Source: Ophioderma brevispina (taxonomy: Eukaryota > Echinodermata > Ophiuroidea > Amphilepidida > Ophiodermatidae). From it: 64,000 bases of DNA. The notes under the pieces were generated by a model, which saw nothing but the letters and a program-made list of their open reading frames with translations, did not search any database and was not told the origin of the DNA. The position numbers were made by a program, and so were the translations under genes. The DNA lies in NCBI GenBank assembly GCA_023653785.1, contig JAMKCH010012495.1, positions 1-64,000 on the forward strand, in the 5' to 3' direction. Below, one piece after another: positions 25,891 through 37,249 of the stretch. Every line of letters begins with the position of its first letter. Positions within the stretch are counted from its first letter, which is position 1.

Positions 25891-25904
25891 ACTGAACACG
25901 ATGC

Positions 25905-25962
25905 AGTGGTCCGCTCCGTGATTTTTGAAAAGTGGCAAAAAGGCATTTAGGGTCTAAGTGAT
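25905..25962 (+). repeat. Fragment of the 59.5-60.5 kb foldback element's terminal repeat
   Basis: GGTCCGCTCCGTGATTTTTGAAAAGTGGCAAAAAGGC closely matches GGGTTCGCTCCGTAATTTTTAAAAAGTGGCAAAATGGC at about 59,587-59,625 and, inverted, the block ending at 60,393. Confidence 0.65.
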
Positions 25963-26099
25963 AGATAAACTATTCATTTTTTTTAAATATGGATAGCCCA
26001 AAACCGCATGGAGATCGTTTTTTCCTAACTTTTTTGGATAAAACAGTGAGGATAAACCATAGATATCTGTTGGTCCCCAAATTAAATGTCTGTGATACT

Positions 26100-26292
26100 G
26101 ATGCGTCATAGTAGTCGTGTTGGTACCTCTCTCCCGAAGGGGGTGGGCACTTAATTTTTTATTGGTGCGTCATAGTAGACGTGTTGGTACTTCTCTCCTA
26201 AAGGGGGTGGGCACCTTAATTTTTATTAATACGCCATTGTAGACGTGTTGGTACCTCTCTCCCGAAAGGGGTGGGCACCTTAATTTTCACTT
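26100..26292 (+). repeat. Three tandem copies of a ~65-bp unit
   Basis: Unit runs GCGTCATAGTAGACGTGTTGG, TACCTCTCTCCCGAAAGGGG, TGGGCACCTTAATTTTTATT; copies begin near 26,102, 26,165 and 26,230. The last copy's end, GCACCTTAATTTTCACTTCAAA, recurs at 58,024-58,045. Non-coding. Confidence 0.85.
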
Positions 26293-26706
26293 CAAAAGAA
26301 TCACTTTGCGACCACCCTGTATCTTATGGGTGTTTTTTTTTTTTGGCATGAAAAGGAGTGTGAATATCAATTGACTATAATTTTTAATAATTTGGTACTG
26401 GAAAAGGGGTTTAGTAGAGCGAAAAATATGAAGTAACCACCCACTTCGGTACACGAGGGTCATCACGGGAAGCGTAAACGAAAGCATGGGTCATCATGGA
26501 CACTCCTTGTGCATTTGGTTGGCAAAGGTTTATCTCTCTCATTCATACATTTTTACTACCAATCCGAAATTGGTTTTTTCTAACCGATTTTCATCAATTG
26601 TCACCTCATATTTTTCTGTCTTCTTCTGCTATGACGGGTTGACCGTTCATTATGAAACAACTCTACGGCAGCTAACGGTGCATGCATCATCCACGGTATC
26701 ACCTTC
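26293..26706. other. Non-coding stretch
   Basis: No gene recognised. The 85-codon frame at 26,486-26,743 ends in the hairpin and lacks features of a protein. Confidence 0.45.
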
Positions 26707-26740
26707 GCCGGGGTATTTCCTCGCCGAGAAATACCCCGGC
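26707..26740. other. GC-rich 13-bp perfect hairpin with related half-sites
   Basis: GCCGGGGTATTTC (26,707-26,719) pairs perfectly with GAAATACCCCGGC (26,728-26,740) across an 8-base loop. A third, direct, related half-site CCGGGGTACTTCC follows at about 26,755-26,767. CTAG directly follows the second arm, which is how Helitron 3' ends can look, but no matching 5' end or second copy was found. Confidence 0.6.
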
Positions 26741-26767
26741 TAGCTTTTCGCTATCCGGGGTACTTCC

Positions 26768-27709
26768 CGACGATTAATATATCCCAATTCTGATTCTCAT
26801 CTGCATATTTTGGACTCAGGCTTGTAGTTTCACTCATTTTGGTTGAAGATGAAAGATACGAAACTGATTTCAACCAAATGTGCGTGCGTTTAGTACACGA
26901 TCTATTGATCGGTAGTACATTTGCCTTACTTTAATGACGTCAGAGGCATAGCGCCCAATTTGAAGATTTTCATTTTGTTTTATAGGGGGTCTAGGAAAGT
27001 AATCTTTTCAGTGTAATTGTGACTTACCTGTAGCAGTTTGAAAATAAAACTTATGTTTCTCCTTTTATTTATATCAAAAGCTTTCTATTTATATGTAATC
27101 ATAATTTCATGGTGTGGGAATTTAAAAGCATGACCTTGTTTTTTTTTTGCTTAATAAACTCGTCGAAAGTCCCGAGTTACCTTAACCGGCTAAACAACAG
27201 TACAGACATCATCTCGAACGACACAGCATATAGGCTATGCGGGCAGATCTTATAGTAACACCTCTAACTTTTTTTTTATTATTCGTTGAAAGAGGACGGG
27301 TAATATGTGGTCCACATCATGATAATAGCTTTAATCTAAATCGGGGTGGTTGTATAACACCTAAATCTTTTCATCTTCATAGATAAGACAATAGCTCGTG
27401 CAGTTCACATAAAAAGGTCAATGCATACCGATCGGATTCCACTTCTCATTAGCCCCTTATTTACTTTACTAAGGAGTCACTGAAATCCTGGTGTACTCCT
27501 TGGTCATGATATTCAGGGGCAAAAAGGTAGATGACTTTAATTCAGTTTCTAGAAAATGTGCACGCACTAGACTGAGAACACACGTAAGACTGACTTCTAT
27601 AATTTTAGAAAAATTATTGGGAAGAATTATGTACTCTCCAAGGGAGCGCCACTTTGGTCCTATTCGACATCTTTTTCTCTTTGGCCTCATTGCCTAATTC
27701 GCCTATTTT
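26768..27709. other. Non-coding stretch before copy B
   Basis: Part of the extra sequence between copies A and B. No gene or repeat identified; the 68- to 73-codon frames on opposite strands at 27,469-27,697 are featureless. Confidence 0.45.
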
Positions 27710-28069
27710 ACATTGAGATCACAGTGAGTGTACGATGTACAATACGAGGTCTCATGTAAACAAACTACTTAGAAAACATTGGATTTCTGCCTTTGGCTGT
27801 TCATTGATATCAGCCTATTCCCTGCAGCGTACATGTTTATATCAGATTGATACAAGGAATCAACGTATTTGCTTTCACGAACTTACTTTAAGCATGCTAA
27901 GCTGGTGAAATCTAAGACTTAACGAGAAGTTGTAAGAAATTCAGCAGAGCGTGCAAAGTAGGTTTTTAAAAATAAACCATCTTTTTTACATATATACGGT
28001 GGTACTTCTTTGTTTATGTTCAAATGCTGAAGCCTGTATTGGTGCTGCTATATTAGTTGTTCTAAATAT

Positions 28070-28123
28070 TCTCGATGCCATATCTTAAAGACTTTGTCTC
28101 GATGCCATATCTTAAAGACTTTG
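28070..28123 (+). repeat. 27-bp perfect tandem duplication
   Basis: TCTCGATGCCATATC... occurs twice head to tail (28,070-28,096 and 28,097-28,123). Copy C has a single diverged version, so the duplication is recent and specific to B, or an assembly stutter. Confidence 0.85.
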
Positions 28124-28668
28124 TCTTAAAGATGCTGCAACACATTTTGCAATGATTTTCCTGTACCAAGTCATTGGCCATTAAAAGAGAATGTTTCCAA
28201 TTTCCGAAATGATCCAGAGGGCAGGGCAGCCATTTTGGTTTTCAATACGTTCGTCATACGCTTGTCATTGTCATCAATTGATAATTTTTTACCATTACAT
28301 ACGTCAATTATGAATTATCACATCATTACATCAATTGTGATCTATCAAATCAGTTGGTGGCATTGTCAACCATAAAAACATCTAAATATGTTAGAATGTA
28401 AAATTTTAAATTAACTACTCTAATAGAATATGCACACACCAACTAAGTTGTCAAATTGGCCCACAAATATTTCGTAAAACTTTAAATTTTAAAATATATT
28501 TCGGTGCAATCCTTACCTTTCAATACTTTAGAATACCCATGTGCAATTAACAACGTGAAATTAATATGAATATATGACATCTTTTATATTTAAATAGCTG
28601 CTGTGAATTATGTACAATTTCAAGGATCTCTATCGAATTTTACGGAAGTTGAGAACACTCACATTTGC

Positions 28669-28949
28669 TTAAAGGCATCATCAGTGATTTTTTGCATATC
28701 TCTAACAAAGTATAGCTATCTTAACATACCATACACGTGATGTAAGATCGAAAACAACCTAATAAGGACAAAGTCATTTTAGTCACTGTTGTCCGTACCG
28801 ACACTTACTGCAAAACGTAATTAAATGGAGATTTATAGCTTTGAGCACTTATGAGAATTATACAGAACTATTCGTCATTTTTAAGCTATTCCTGCCAATT
28901 TAAAATATTCTATTTTTGGGGGGGGGTGAATCACTGATAGTGTCTTTAA
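28669..28949 (-). mobile_element. 273-bp MITE flanked by TTAA
   Basis: TTAA at 28,669-28,672 and 28,946-28,949 flank ends AGGCATCATCAGTGATT and (reverse complement of the other end) AGACACTATCAGTGATT. Relatives occur at 50,572-50,961, 59,030-59,360 and about 62,110-62,272. Copy C carries a site without it: its sequence runs from CACCTTTGTCATT to CTCGAGAGAACAGAC near 44,628-44,660, matching the two flanks here. TTAA target choice is typical of piggyBac and Kolobok families; which one mobilised it is not determined. Confidence 0.8.
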
Positions 28950-31076
28950 TGAAGACTCGACAGAACAGACAATATCAAATAGGTCACAACATTAAGCTGG
29001 GCTGTGAGGTTGGATTAGTACTTCGCCTACTATACGAGCTGCTGTTCGTATTTTCTTGGCAATATCACAGACTAAAATAACCTGGAATCCCTTAGGGGTA
29101 ACATGTCCCAATAACATCTTCAAAATGAATGTCATTTAGTTTTATGAGGTATTACATAGCAGCCTAATAGCTGGTCACTTAATGTCATTGAGGGCCTTTC
29201 ACCATTTAATTTCAACATATCACACTGTGGGGAAGAATCGGGGTTTGATGGCATTCGAATTTCCATTTGATGACACATGATCTCTAAGATATTTACCCGG
29301 GGACACCCTCCCATTTGGCAAGGAACCGCAGGCACAGTTTAAGACCACTTTTCAGACAAAATGTTACCGCTCACACCAAAGACCCCTGTTTTTTTTAAAC
29401 ACTTTGCATCAAATGTTTTCTGTCTTCTTCTGACTCTACAATGGATATCGACAACATGTAATAATAGGTATCCATTTCGATCCGGCCGCTGATGGTAACA
29501 AAAACAGCTTGTTTCGACCGTATGTCAAATGATTTATCTGCACCCAACTGTATCAGTTTATATACAGATAGCAGTCCCTGGACTCCATCATACTTAACTA
29601 TTCACAAACTTATTATGTTCGCGGCTTATTTGATAGAAGACACATTAGTTTAAAGTCAAACAACTATACCTTTCCTCTCCCATACATCTTTTATCTACGT
29701 GGCAATTCGACTCGGGCTGATTACGGCTACAACTTATTTTTGGACAGTGATTGGTTTTTTTTTTCAGAACTGCAGTTTTACACCACTCAGTCTAGCCACA
29801 ATGTTCACGCAACCTTAAGTCATTTATGGTGTGCCGCTCCTGACTAATAGATCATACTAACTGCAACGCTTGTCACTGCCCTCTGGTTTTATACTACCAT
29901 GCCTGTGCTGAAAGAGATATGAACCTGCGTATACAGAATTGATTGAAAATGTCATTCAGTACAACGTACTACTTAAAACAGAAAGAAACGAATTCCCATG
30001 TGTCGCCATTTTATTGAAGAAAACATGCTTCTATGTGTCAATTACATCTAAAGCGAGTGGGACTTGATTGCTAGCCGTCGGCTATTTCGCGTGGCCATAG
30101 ATTTGAAATCCATTGGACACCATTAGAAGTCGCAATTCTCCGGACGTTAGCACAAAATTGTTTTGGATATGATTCCCGTGTATTATCCCTCCCTGTCCCC
30201 TCACTAAAATGTACATATACCCATGATATTGAGCAGTTCCAATTCCTTCAGGTCCCACTATTAATCGTCGCCATAAAAGGGGAGGGGGTGGTTCCCACCC
30301 CCTAGTGGACCTTTTCCCCCCTCAGGGGATAAATATGCTTTCGGGAATGTTTTTACACCCTTTTCCCCTTGTCATTTTAGTGAAAGAAACGTAAAAGTAG
30401 CACCTACCAAACCGGGGTTAGGGTATGCCGTCAAAGTCCGATGGGTGGTTTATTAGTGGATGGTAGTTGCATCTAAAACATTGTATCTGTGAAAGTATTT
30501 CTGGCAGCTGTATGGCTCTCAAACTCTGTCTTATATGAAAAAACATGGTTGTTTGCCATCGTTCAGGGCGGAAAACATCATGGAAATCTTATATAATAAT
30601 TGGTTGATGTTCTGTTCAGTAATGTTGTGCTTCCCTTGTTTAGAAAAGATACATTTTTTCTAAGACCGTCAAATTCTTTGGATATGGCCGGGTAGTGGCA
30701 TCAATCATTGTCATTGATTATCGCCCTGATCTTATCCTTTGGAAGCAGATGAAATTTGCAGCAGATCGACACATAAGGAGCACATTTACACTGGCTCAGA
30801 CTTGATGGAAATATCCAGCGAGCAAGCATAACCACATTCCTCAAAAGTACATCAATAAGCTGGTAGACAGTATGCGTAAATGCTGCAAAATGTCAATCAT
30901 TTCAGATGGAGGATAATTGACTTTTGAGTCTCACCCTGAACCAAAACTAATTAAGCTTAGTTTTTATTTAAAAAAAATAAAGGCATTTCAAACATTAGGG
31001 CCTAAGTCTTACTTTCATGAAAGAAGTGCAATATGCAAAGAAAAATGACTTATAAATGTAAAGCTTACGTCTCATT

Positions 31077-31137
31077 GTTTGTTTGTTTGCTTGTTTGTTT
31101 GTCTGTATATCTGTCTTGTTTGTTTATTTGTTTGGTT
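31077..31137 (+). repeat. (TTTG)n-like simple repeat
   Basis: TTTG tetramers with occasional changes; shorter (about 20 bases) at the matching place in copy C (47,832-47,875). Confidence 0.8.
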
Positions 31138-32685
31138 ATGCGTAAATTCTTTAAACTTCATTACTCCAGACTGTAATGAATAAAAAGAAAGGAAATGAAA
31201 TCATTGTTGTATTTTTTTCTTTAGACATTTGAATACGGCCACTTTTTTTCTAAAACGGCATTTTTTGGAAAAAAGTGAGGCTGTGTTGAAATCAACAATG
31301 TTTCCTATCTTCAAAAAACTTTATTTTTATATTATTGGTAAACATCCAGTTTAAGAACGAAATGTCCTTGGATTTAATAGGGAGAATTTATTTTTTGCGA
31401 AACCCCTTATATGAAAACAATTAGGGTATAGAGATTAATGTTAGGTTAAATTTTAGATTCAAGAGCCACCGCGGTGCATTTTCTTCTGTACAATGCCAAA
31501 TAGGCAGTTATCAAATTCAACGGAAATATTTCGTATTTTTATCACCAGGTCCTATTTAAAATAGGCAAAGATTCATAATGTTGTTGAATTTTATACCCGA
31601 ATATTTGACATTGAATTACAAACCATCCTTAAACAGGGTGGGACAACACTCTCTTTGACGGTTGCATAAGCCTGTTTGTTTGTTTTTCATAAAACGTGGA
31701 TTTGTGTACTGCTGGCAGTTAGTTAATAGTGTGACTGTGAATTTGGTTCAGTGTTCTGAATTGGCGCCAGTTATATTCCTATGTGATAACGTTTCTACCT
31801 TCAATAGCTTATTCAAGTATCACATAACCAACAATATGAATCACTTGATCTAAATTCACAGCAAGAATTACTATTTTCTTTGAGATGTGTATGTAAATTT
31901 AACGGGTAAAAATCGTTATATCGGTATGAAAAAGAATGTTATATGGCATCACATTTTTTATCATTTTAAAAACGTCATTCCGAAGTAAAATGGAGTTGGA
32001 ACATTTGTTTAATACAGGGTGTCGCATGTAAAGTTCATTAAAGAATAATAATAATGATAAAAAGTATGCATCAACGCATTCCCTGACACGTACGAATTTG
32101 CCAAGTAATTTAGATTTAGTACTTCCTATATCTTCCTGCCAGAACCATTAACCCGTTTAGAAAATGTAACTGATTTAAAGTTGTCGCTTGGAAGAGACCG
32201 ACAATAGCAGCTACATTAGTTAAGTTTGCACTTATGTTGAGCTTTGAAGCTTGCTACTTCTTTTTGTCACAGATGCTGAATCAAGCTCCTCTTGCTAATG
32301 CTATCGTGTTTCCAATGTTATCGATTTAAATATATTTTAAGTTAAATCTAAATGTACCAGAATACATTATGCATGGTAACGTTGGAGGAATAAAACAAAA
32401 GTGATGACAGCTGTTTTGAGGAGTTTGATTCGTGCCCAGCGATACCAGTCTCCATAGGTTTTACAAACCGCTAACCAGGCTCAAAAACCTTGGGCGCGCT
32501 ATTTTCGTACATGGCATCTAGAAAATGCCTTTAAAGGCCTGAATTCACTGGTTATATCAAGAAAGTAATGTGATTTCTTAATGCCATGGTAGACGTGGTA
32601 TGGTTTCTCAAACTAATAGGAATTTGGACGAATTTACTCGCGCTTATCAATTTTAGCTCGAGTGTATCGCAAGCCATAAAGGTTA

Positions 32686-32909
32686 TAACGTATTGCCGCA
32701 ACGCGTTGTGAGAAAGTAGCAACGCTTTGCGACACTTCGGCAACGCATTGCGGTGTAGACCAATCAAAATCATGAGTTTCTCTGACGTATTTAAAAAAAA
32801 AGACCCACAACGCGTTGCATTTATCTGGCAACGCTTTGTGGAATCTCACAACGCGTTGCGAGCCTTCACAACGAGTTGGAAGGTCCACAGGCCGTAGCGT
32901 AACGTATTG
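32686..32909. repeat. Phased array of nine degenerate CAACGCGTTG palindromes
   Basis: Ten-base sites of the form YAACG(C/T)NTTG begin at 32,686, 32,699, 32,720, 32,741, 32,808, 32,829, 32,849, 32,869 and 32,900. Three (32,699, 32,808, 32,849) are the perfect palindrome CAACGCGTTG. Within each half the step is 20-21 bases, close to two helical turns, while the bases between sites are not conserved. The outermost sites are both TAACGTATTG. The central gap is 48 AT-rich bases containing CCAAT (32,760) and TGACGTATTTAAAA (from about 32,783). Copies A and C lack the array although flanking sequence aligns. It could be a degenerate satellite or a cluster of protein-binding sites. Confidence 0.85.
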
Positions 32910-34870
32910 CTGCTAACCTACTAAAAATGATAATATAAATAAATAAAATATCTGGTCGCCACATGTTTGGCAAACTTATCTTTCACTTTGGCGCGATATC
33001 GTTGTATTTCTTTGTGAGAGTTTTTAAATGTGCCAAAAATGCTCAAAATTGCCAGTTTTTCCACAGACTACTGTGCATTAAGTTATGGGGTGGTCCATTA
33101 TTAAAAGTAAAAAAACATGCACATTAAACTTAATGTAACTTTTTTTTTGCACTATTACATCTTGTGATCAATATCAAATATTAGTTTCTTTGGGATCTCG
33201 ATCAATACTAAATCTATTTAATAAGAAATATGAAAAAAGAGGCGGCAGCATAAACTTAGGTGTACAAAACTGGGGCAAGTATGAATTCAAGTTTCGTATG
33301 AAATAAAAGGCCCGCCAGACAGTTCCAAGTGACTGACAGGTAAAAGCTGCTCAGTTTACGTCTTTCCCGTCGTCTTTCCTCTACTTCCATTTAAATTTTG
33401 CAGTATGTGAGTTGATGGGAATTTCTACTGCTTGTAGGTATTTGTACGCCTTACGTGAGTTATTATTCTTGCGTTGCTTACATTTTTTGGGGAAAGGTAA
33501 AACAAAAACATAAAACAAAATACATTCAGTAGTACAAGTTCAAATCATTAACTTGGAACTACTTTTTGCTTCATTTTAATATTCGGGATTTAAATGGACC
33601 GATTAATCAGTATTTGTTGTAAAATCAGCAATATTGTAACAAAGGCAATATTGTAAATAAGTATAGAACAAGAGATTAAAATGAAGAAGCAAACATAGCA
33701 GAGAACATGTGATTTAAATAGATCAGTGTTATTTGAAATATGTCGACTAAGCTTCGAGGATCACCCATCATAGGTTAAAGGATCATCCATTACTCAATAC
33801 AATATCATCTTATTCAGTGAAGATTAACACCATACGAAAAAGAGAGTTGATTTCCAATTAATATTTAATGCTCGCATGACGGAAATGTCGTTGAAAATCA
33901 CATCTGTGAATGATGGACAGTGTGAATTGCAAACACACTTGTCTCATTTCTGTGAAAAAAAAGGATCAAAAATATTTTTTTTTCTTGTGATAATTTTGTT
34001 TAATGTTATTTCCAAAAATCATAATTGTCAGCTTGCACCCTGTATTGACATGTTTTCCGCCCTTCTCGCCCCTAAACGTCCTCTGTCGGAAAATGACTAC
34101 CAACCTGACGATCACCGCAAGTAAAATGGCATGATTATGTGATTATGCGATGCGTGACATTAGTGCAAAGTTGCCACGTTTTCGTCATTTTAATTAGAGG
34201 TTAAAGTCTGTATATTTTAGCTTCGAGTGCATTGGCAAAAAATCAATCCACGCGCGCTCAGTTTGACGACGAATAATTGCACAAGCCCGGCAGGGGCGAG
34301 TGCCATTATGACGCAAGTGCATTGCTTTTTTTCCAACGCATGAGAAACTAAAAAATGTGCAGACATTAACCTAATTCATTAGTAAACGTTATTACAGCTG
34401 ACAATTAAAAACAATCTGAATACGGCGTTAACTCCAATGCAATATTGTCCCAACGAAAAAAAAAAAATCACTCATAAAATGAATCAATCCAGTGTCGCGC
34501 GTAAACATTCTAAGCACACCGCGTACTCTAATCAAAATACGCACCGTGCAATAATAACTATCAATGCATGATTTTATCCATCATATTTCTTCTCTCATAA
34601 CAATCGTTTATGAATATGTAGTAATTTGGGGTTTGCGGGAATATTTCCACAACCGTTATTCCGAATACAAAGGTAGTACTTAAAGCAATACGAGCTCAAT
34701 ATATTATATGTCTATTATGTTTATTTAAAGGCGGTATCTGTATGTTATTTCTTTTCTGTGAGGAAAAAGTCGTATCTTCCACATACGTCTTTTATGGGTA
34801 CAACCTGGAGTGAAGTTAATTGAGAAGAAGTCGCGTGTGACACATACGACATTTTTGCGCTAAACTACAA

Positions 34871-35409
34871 ACAAAAGACGTTAAATGCAATTTCAAAATT
34901 TGTGCATTTACATGCATTTCATAACAACAATTACCCGATTTTACTAAAATTGTCAGATACTACTCTTTGTACTGCCTGAGGAGTTATCGGCTGTTTATGA
35001 GAACAAGCAGTTGTTTTATTTGCTTGGGCAAAACGTAACTTCTGAATTAGTATATGGCGTAAAAAATGTGATAGTTCTATATTTGACGATCATTATTTAA
35101 AAACCATAACGATACGTAACAAAATTTGAACATACTTCGTTTCTTCAACGAACTTCGGGACTTCTCGATGTTGGTTAATTAAGCAAAAGAAAAATACGGC
35201 CATATTTTTTTAAAACTTTTTTTTTCTTTTTTAGTTAGTTAACATGGTAGTCCAATTCTGCTATGGTCAACTTTGCAAGTGGTAATTGCTTAACCATACG
35301 GGTCGATTTCAATTCAAAGAAATTTGGACTAATGTGTTTGTACCTCTGTGATTGTTAAAAAATGAAATATTGCGTCAAACATTTAAAATTGACTTCGCTT
35401 GAACTTCCA
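34871..35409. other. Junction between copies B and C
   Basis: No gene recognised. I could not align this stretch with the A/B junction. Confidence 0.45.
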
Positions 35410-36060
35410 CATTGAAGATCATAGTGAGTTTACTTATAGTGAGTTTTCCTACCATACGACGTCTGCAGTGAACACAACTAACTCAAAAAACATTGGTTTT
35501 GCCTTTTGCTGTTCAAATGATATCAGCCGATTCCCTGCCAGCCTACGTGTTTATACCTGTTGAATACGGGGAATTCAAAGTATTGCTTTTCAAGAACTTA
35601 CTTCTAAGCATGCTAGATGGTGAATCTACGACATTTAACGATACGTAGTAAATAATCAGCAGAGCGTGCAAAAGTAGGTTTGTAAATAAACCTTCTTTTT
35701 TACATATATACGTGGTACTACTTCTTTTGTCTATGCTTAAAAGTCTCTATTGGTGCTGCTAATTATGAGTTTTGGTATATCTCGGGACTGTCTACCTTAA
35801 AGAACATTGTCTGATTTTTAAAGAATGCCTGGCAAACACATTCTCCAATCCTTTTCCTGGACAGGTCTGTCGCATGTGAGGGCAACAAAGTCCGTACTGA
35901 CATTTTGGGTAAATTGAGTTGTTGCCTGATTTTTGTTAAGACAGGTAAAAACAACACAGTTTGAGCTAATCGGTTCCATTCATCAATCAAAGTAGAAACC
36001 TTTAATGAAAGAAAGAAGAACATTAAGGAAAACAAAGAAATTTGAACACAAAATGGCGTT

Positions 36061-36066
36061 TCCTGC
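36061..36066. repeat. Target-site duplication TCCTGC, left
   Basis: TCCTGC directly precedes the TG of the plus-left LTR and recurs directly after the CA of the other LTR (44,124-44,129). Confidence 0.8.
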
Positions 36067-37132
36067 TGTTACGGTCACCTTGACCAAGGCCAACAACACT
36101 CAAAACTACGGATTGAAACTCCTGAATAACTAGCAATACACTACACTGTGACTGATTCCAAATTTTAAAACAAAGTATTTATTTTATGTGTGTTTAAATC
36201 ATCTCATTCAACATCGATTATGTATCAAATAATCAAAGATTTATCTATATAAAGTTTTTTAATTTAGACTCTAAACTTATCCCTGGTGTGTGCGCGACGC
36301 GGGCTGCACGAGATTCAATTAGATGCCGCCTTGCAGAAGGTCCTTGCAATGTCCAGCAGTAAAAAACTTAACTATTTCAGGAGTTGGGACGTGTCCACTG
36401 ACGACTTGTCCGTACCGAAGAAGACCATCTCCTAATGACTCCCAAGCTCGGAGTCGACTAAAATAAAGTCCACAAGTGCTGTAGCTTGTTTATCCTTGGA
36501 TAACTCAAGAGGCCACGAAATACGGAAAACGAACACGGCAACACAATCGGACGAAAACTGTTGGAGCTGTGACACTTGAACCATGTCCAATAGAACAATG
36601 TTACTGTCACTGTCACTAATTGGACAACGGAAGTCACTATGCTGGAAAACTCTGCTAATAACTTGGTGCATGATTGTATGTAACTCTGACTCACCTTCTC
36701 TCACCAGGGCTATATATCCTCTCAACAATACTAGAAGGATCGGGTCCCACTATAGAATCATGTGCTAATAATATCCCTTGTCGAGGATTCTGGATTCAGC
36801 TCCACGGTTCCCATCTTTATTAGAAAGGTTCATGAGCGCCATCACCCACACACAGCCTGTGCCTGTAGATACAGTAGGCGCCATCTTAGCCAGACACACA
36901 TCACCTGATTTAAGGCTAGTCCTGATTTTTCTCTTAGTCTCAATTAACCTCCAGAACATTCTCCGCGGTACTCTGAATTCTAATTGTTGCACATACCAGC
37001 TATGCACCAAAACAGGTTATATTTTTATATGCATGATTCTTAGACAATTTATAATATTTTATGTGCTAATTTATGACTTAAATCTTACTCAAATGAAAAT
37101 AAATCATTGCTAATTTTCGTTGGGGCGGTACA
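36067..37132 (-). repeat. 3' LTR of the retrotransposon
   Basis: 1,066 bp aligning along its whole length with 43,028-44,123. On the plus strand it starts TGTTACGGTCA and ends GGCGGTACA, so on the coding (minus) strand it reads TGTACC...CCGTAACA with the usual TG...CA ends. Differences from the other LTR are numerous and mostly short indels. Confidence 0.92.
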
Positions 37133-37143
37133 CCCCTCCCCTA
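37133..37143 (-). other. Polypurine tract
   Basis: On the minus strand AGGGGAGGGG directly abuts the 3' LTR (minus-strand TGTACC...). This is the expected position of the plus-strand DNA synthesis primer of an LTR retrotransposon and fixes the element's orientation. Confidence 0.8.
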
Positions 37144-37249
37144 AAGAAGAAATTTATTGATTGAAAAGCCCACTTTCGTATTACCTGTTTTAAGCTCTTA
37201 ATATTTTTAAACTTTCATATACATACTTATTCAACCAATGTCACTTTCC

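Larger units (their letters stand above)
27710..34870 (+). repeat. Tandem repeat unit, copy B (least interrupted)
   Basis: Runs parallel to copy C: 27,710-28,060 with 35,410-35,770; 28,290-28,660 with 44,280-44,630; 28,960-29,900 with 44,650-45,620; 30,700-31,020 with 46,360-46,650; 31,040-32,000 with 47,780-48,740; 32,020-32,400 with 50,070-50,470; 33,230-33,480 with 50,990-51,230; 33,720-34,120 with 54,650-55,150. Subtracting insertions the B-to-C offset is 7.3-7.7 kb throughout, showing tandem duplication. Blocks contain no shared long open frame and no recognised gene. Specific to B are a TTAA-flanked MITE and the phased palindrome array. Confidence 0.8.

Noticed and set aside
32686..32909. 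CRISPR-like spaced repeats
   Set aside because: The repeated core is only about 10 bases with 10-11-base spacers, far below CRISPR dimensions, and no associated genes exist.
36778..37113. 111-codon plus-strand frame as a host gene
   Set aside because: Lies entirely in an LTR; the corresponding part of the other LTR does not keep the frame.
36067..37132. Plus-strand orientation of the retrotransposon
   Set aside because: The purine tract, primer-binding site and all recognisable protein motifs are on the minus strand.
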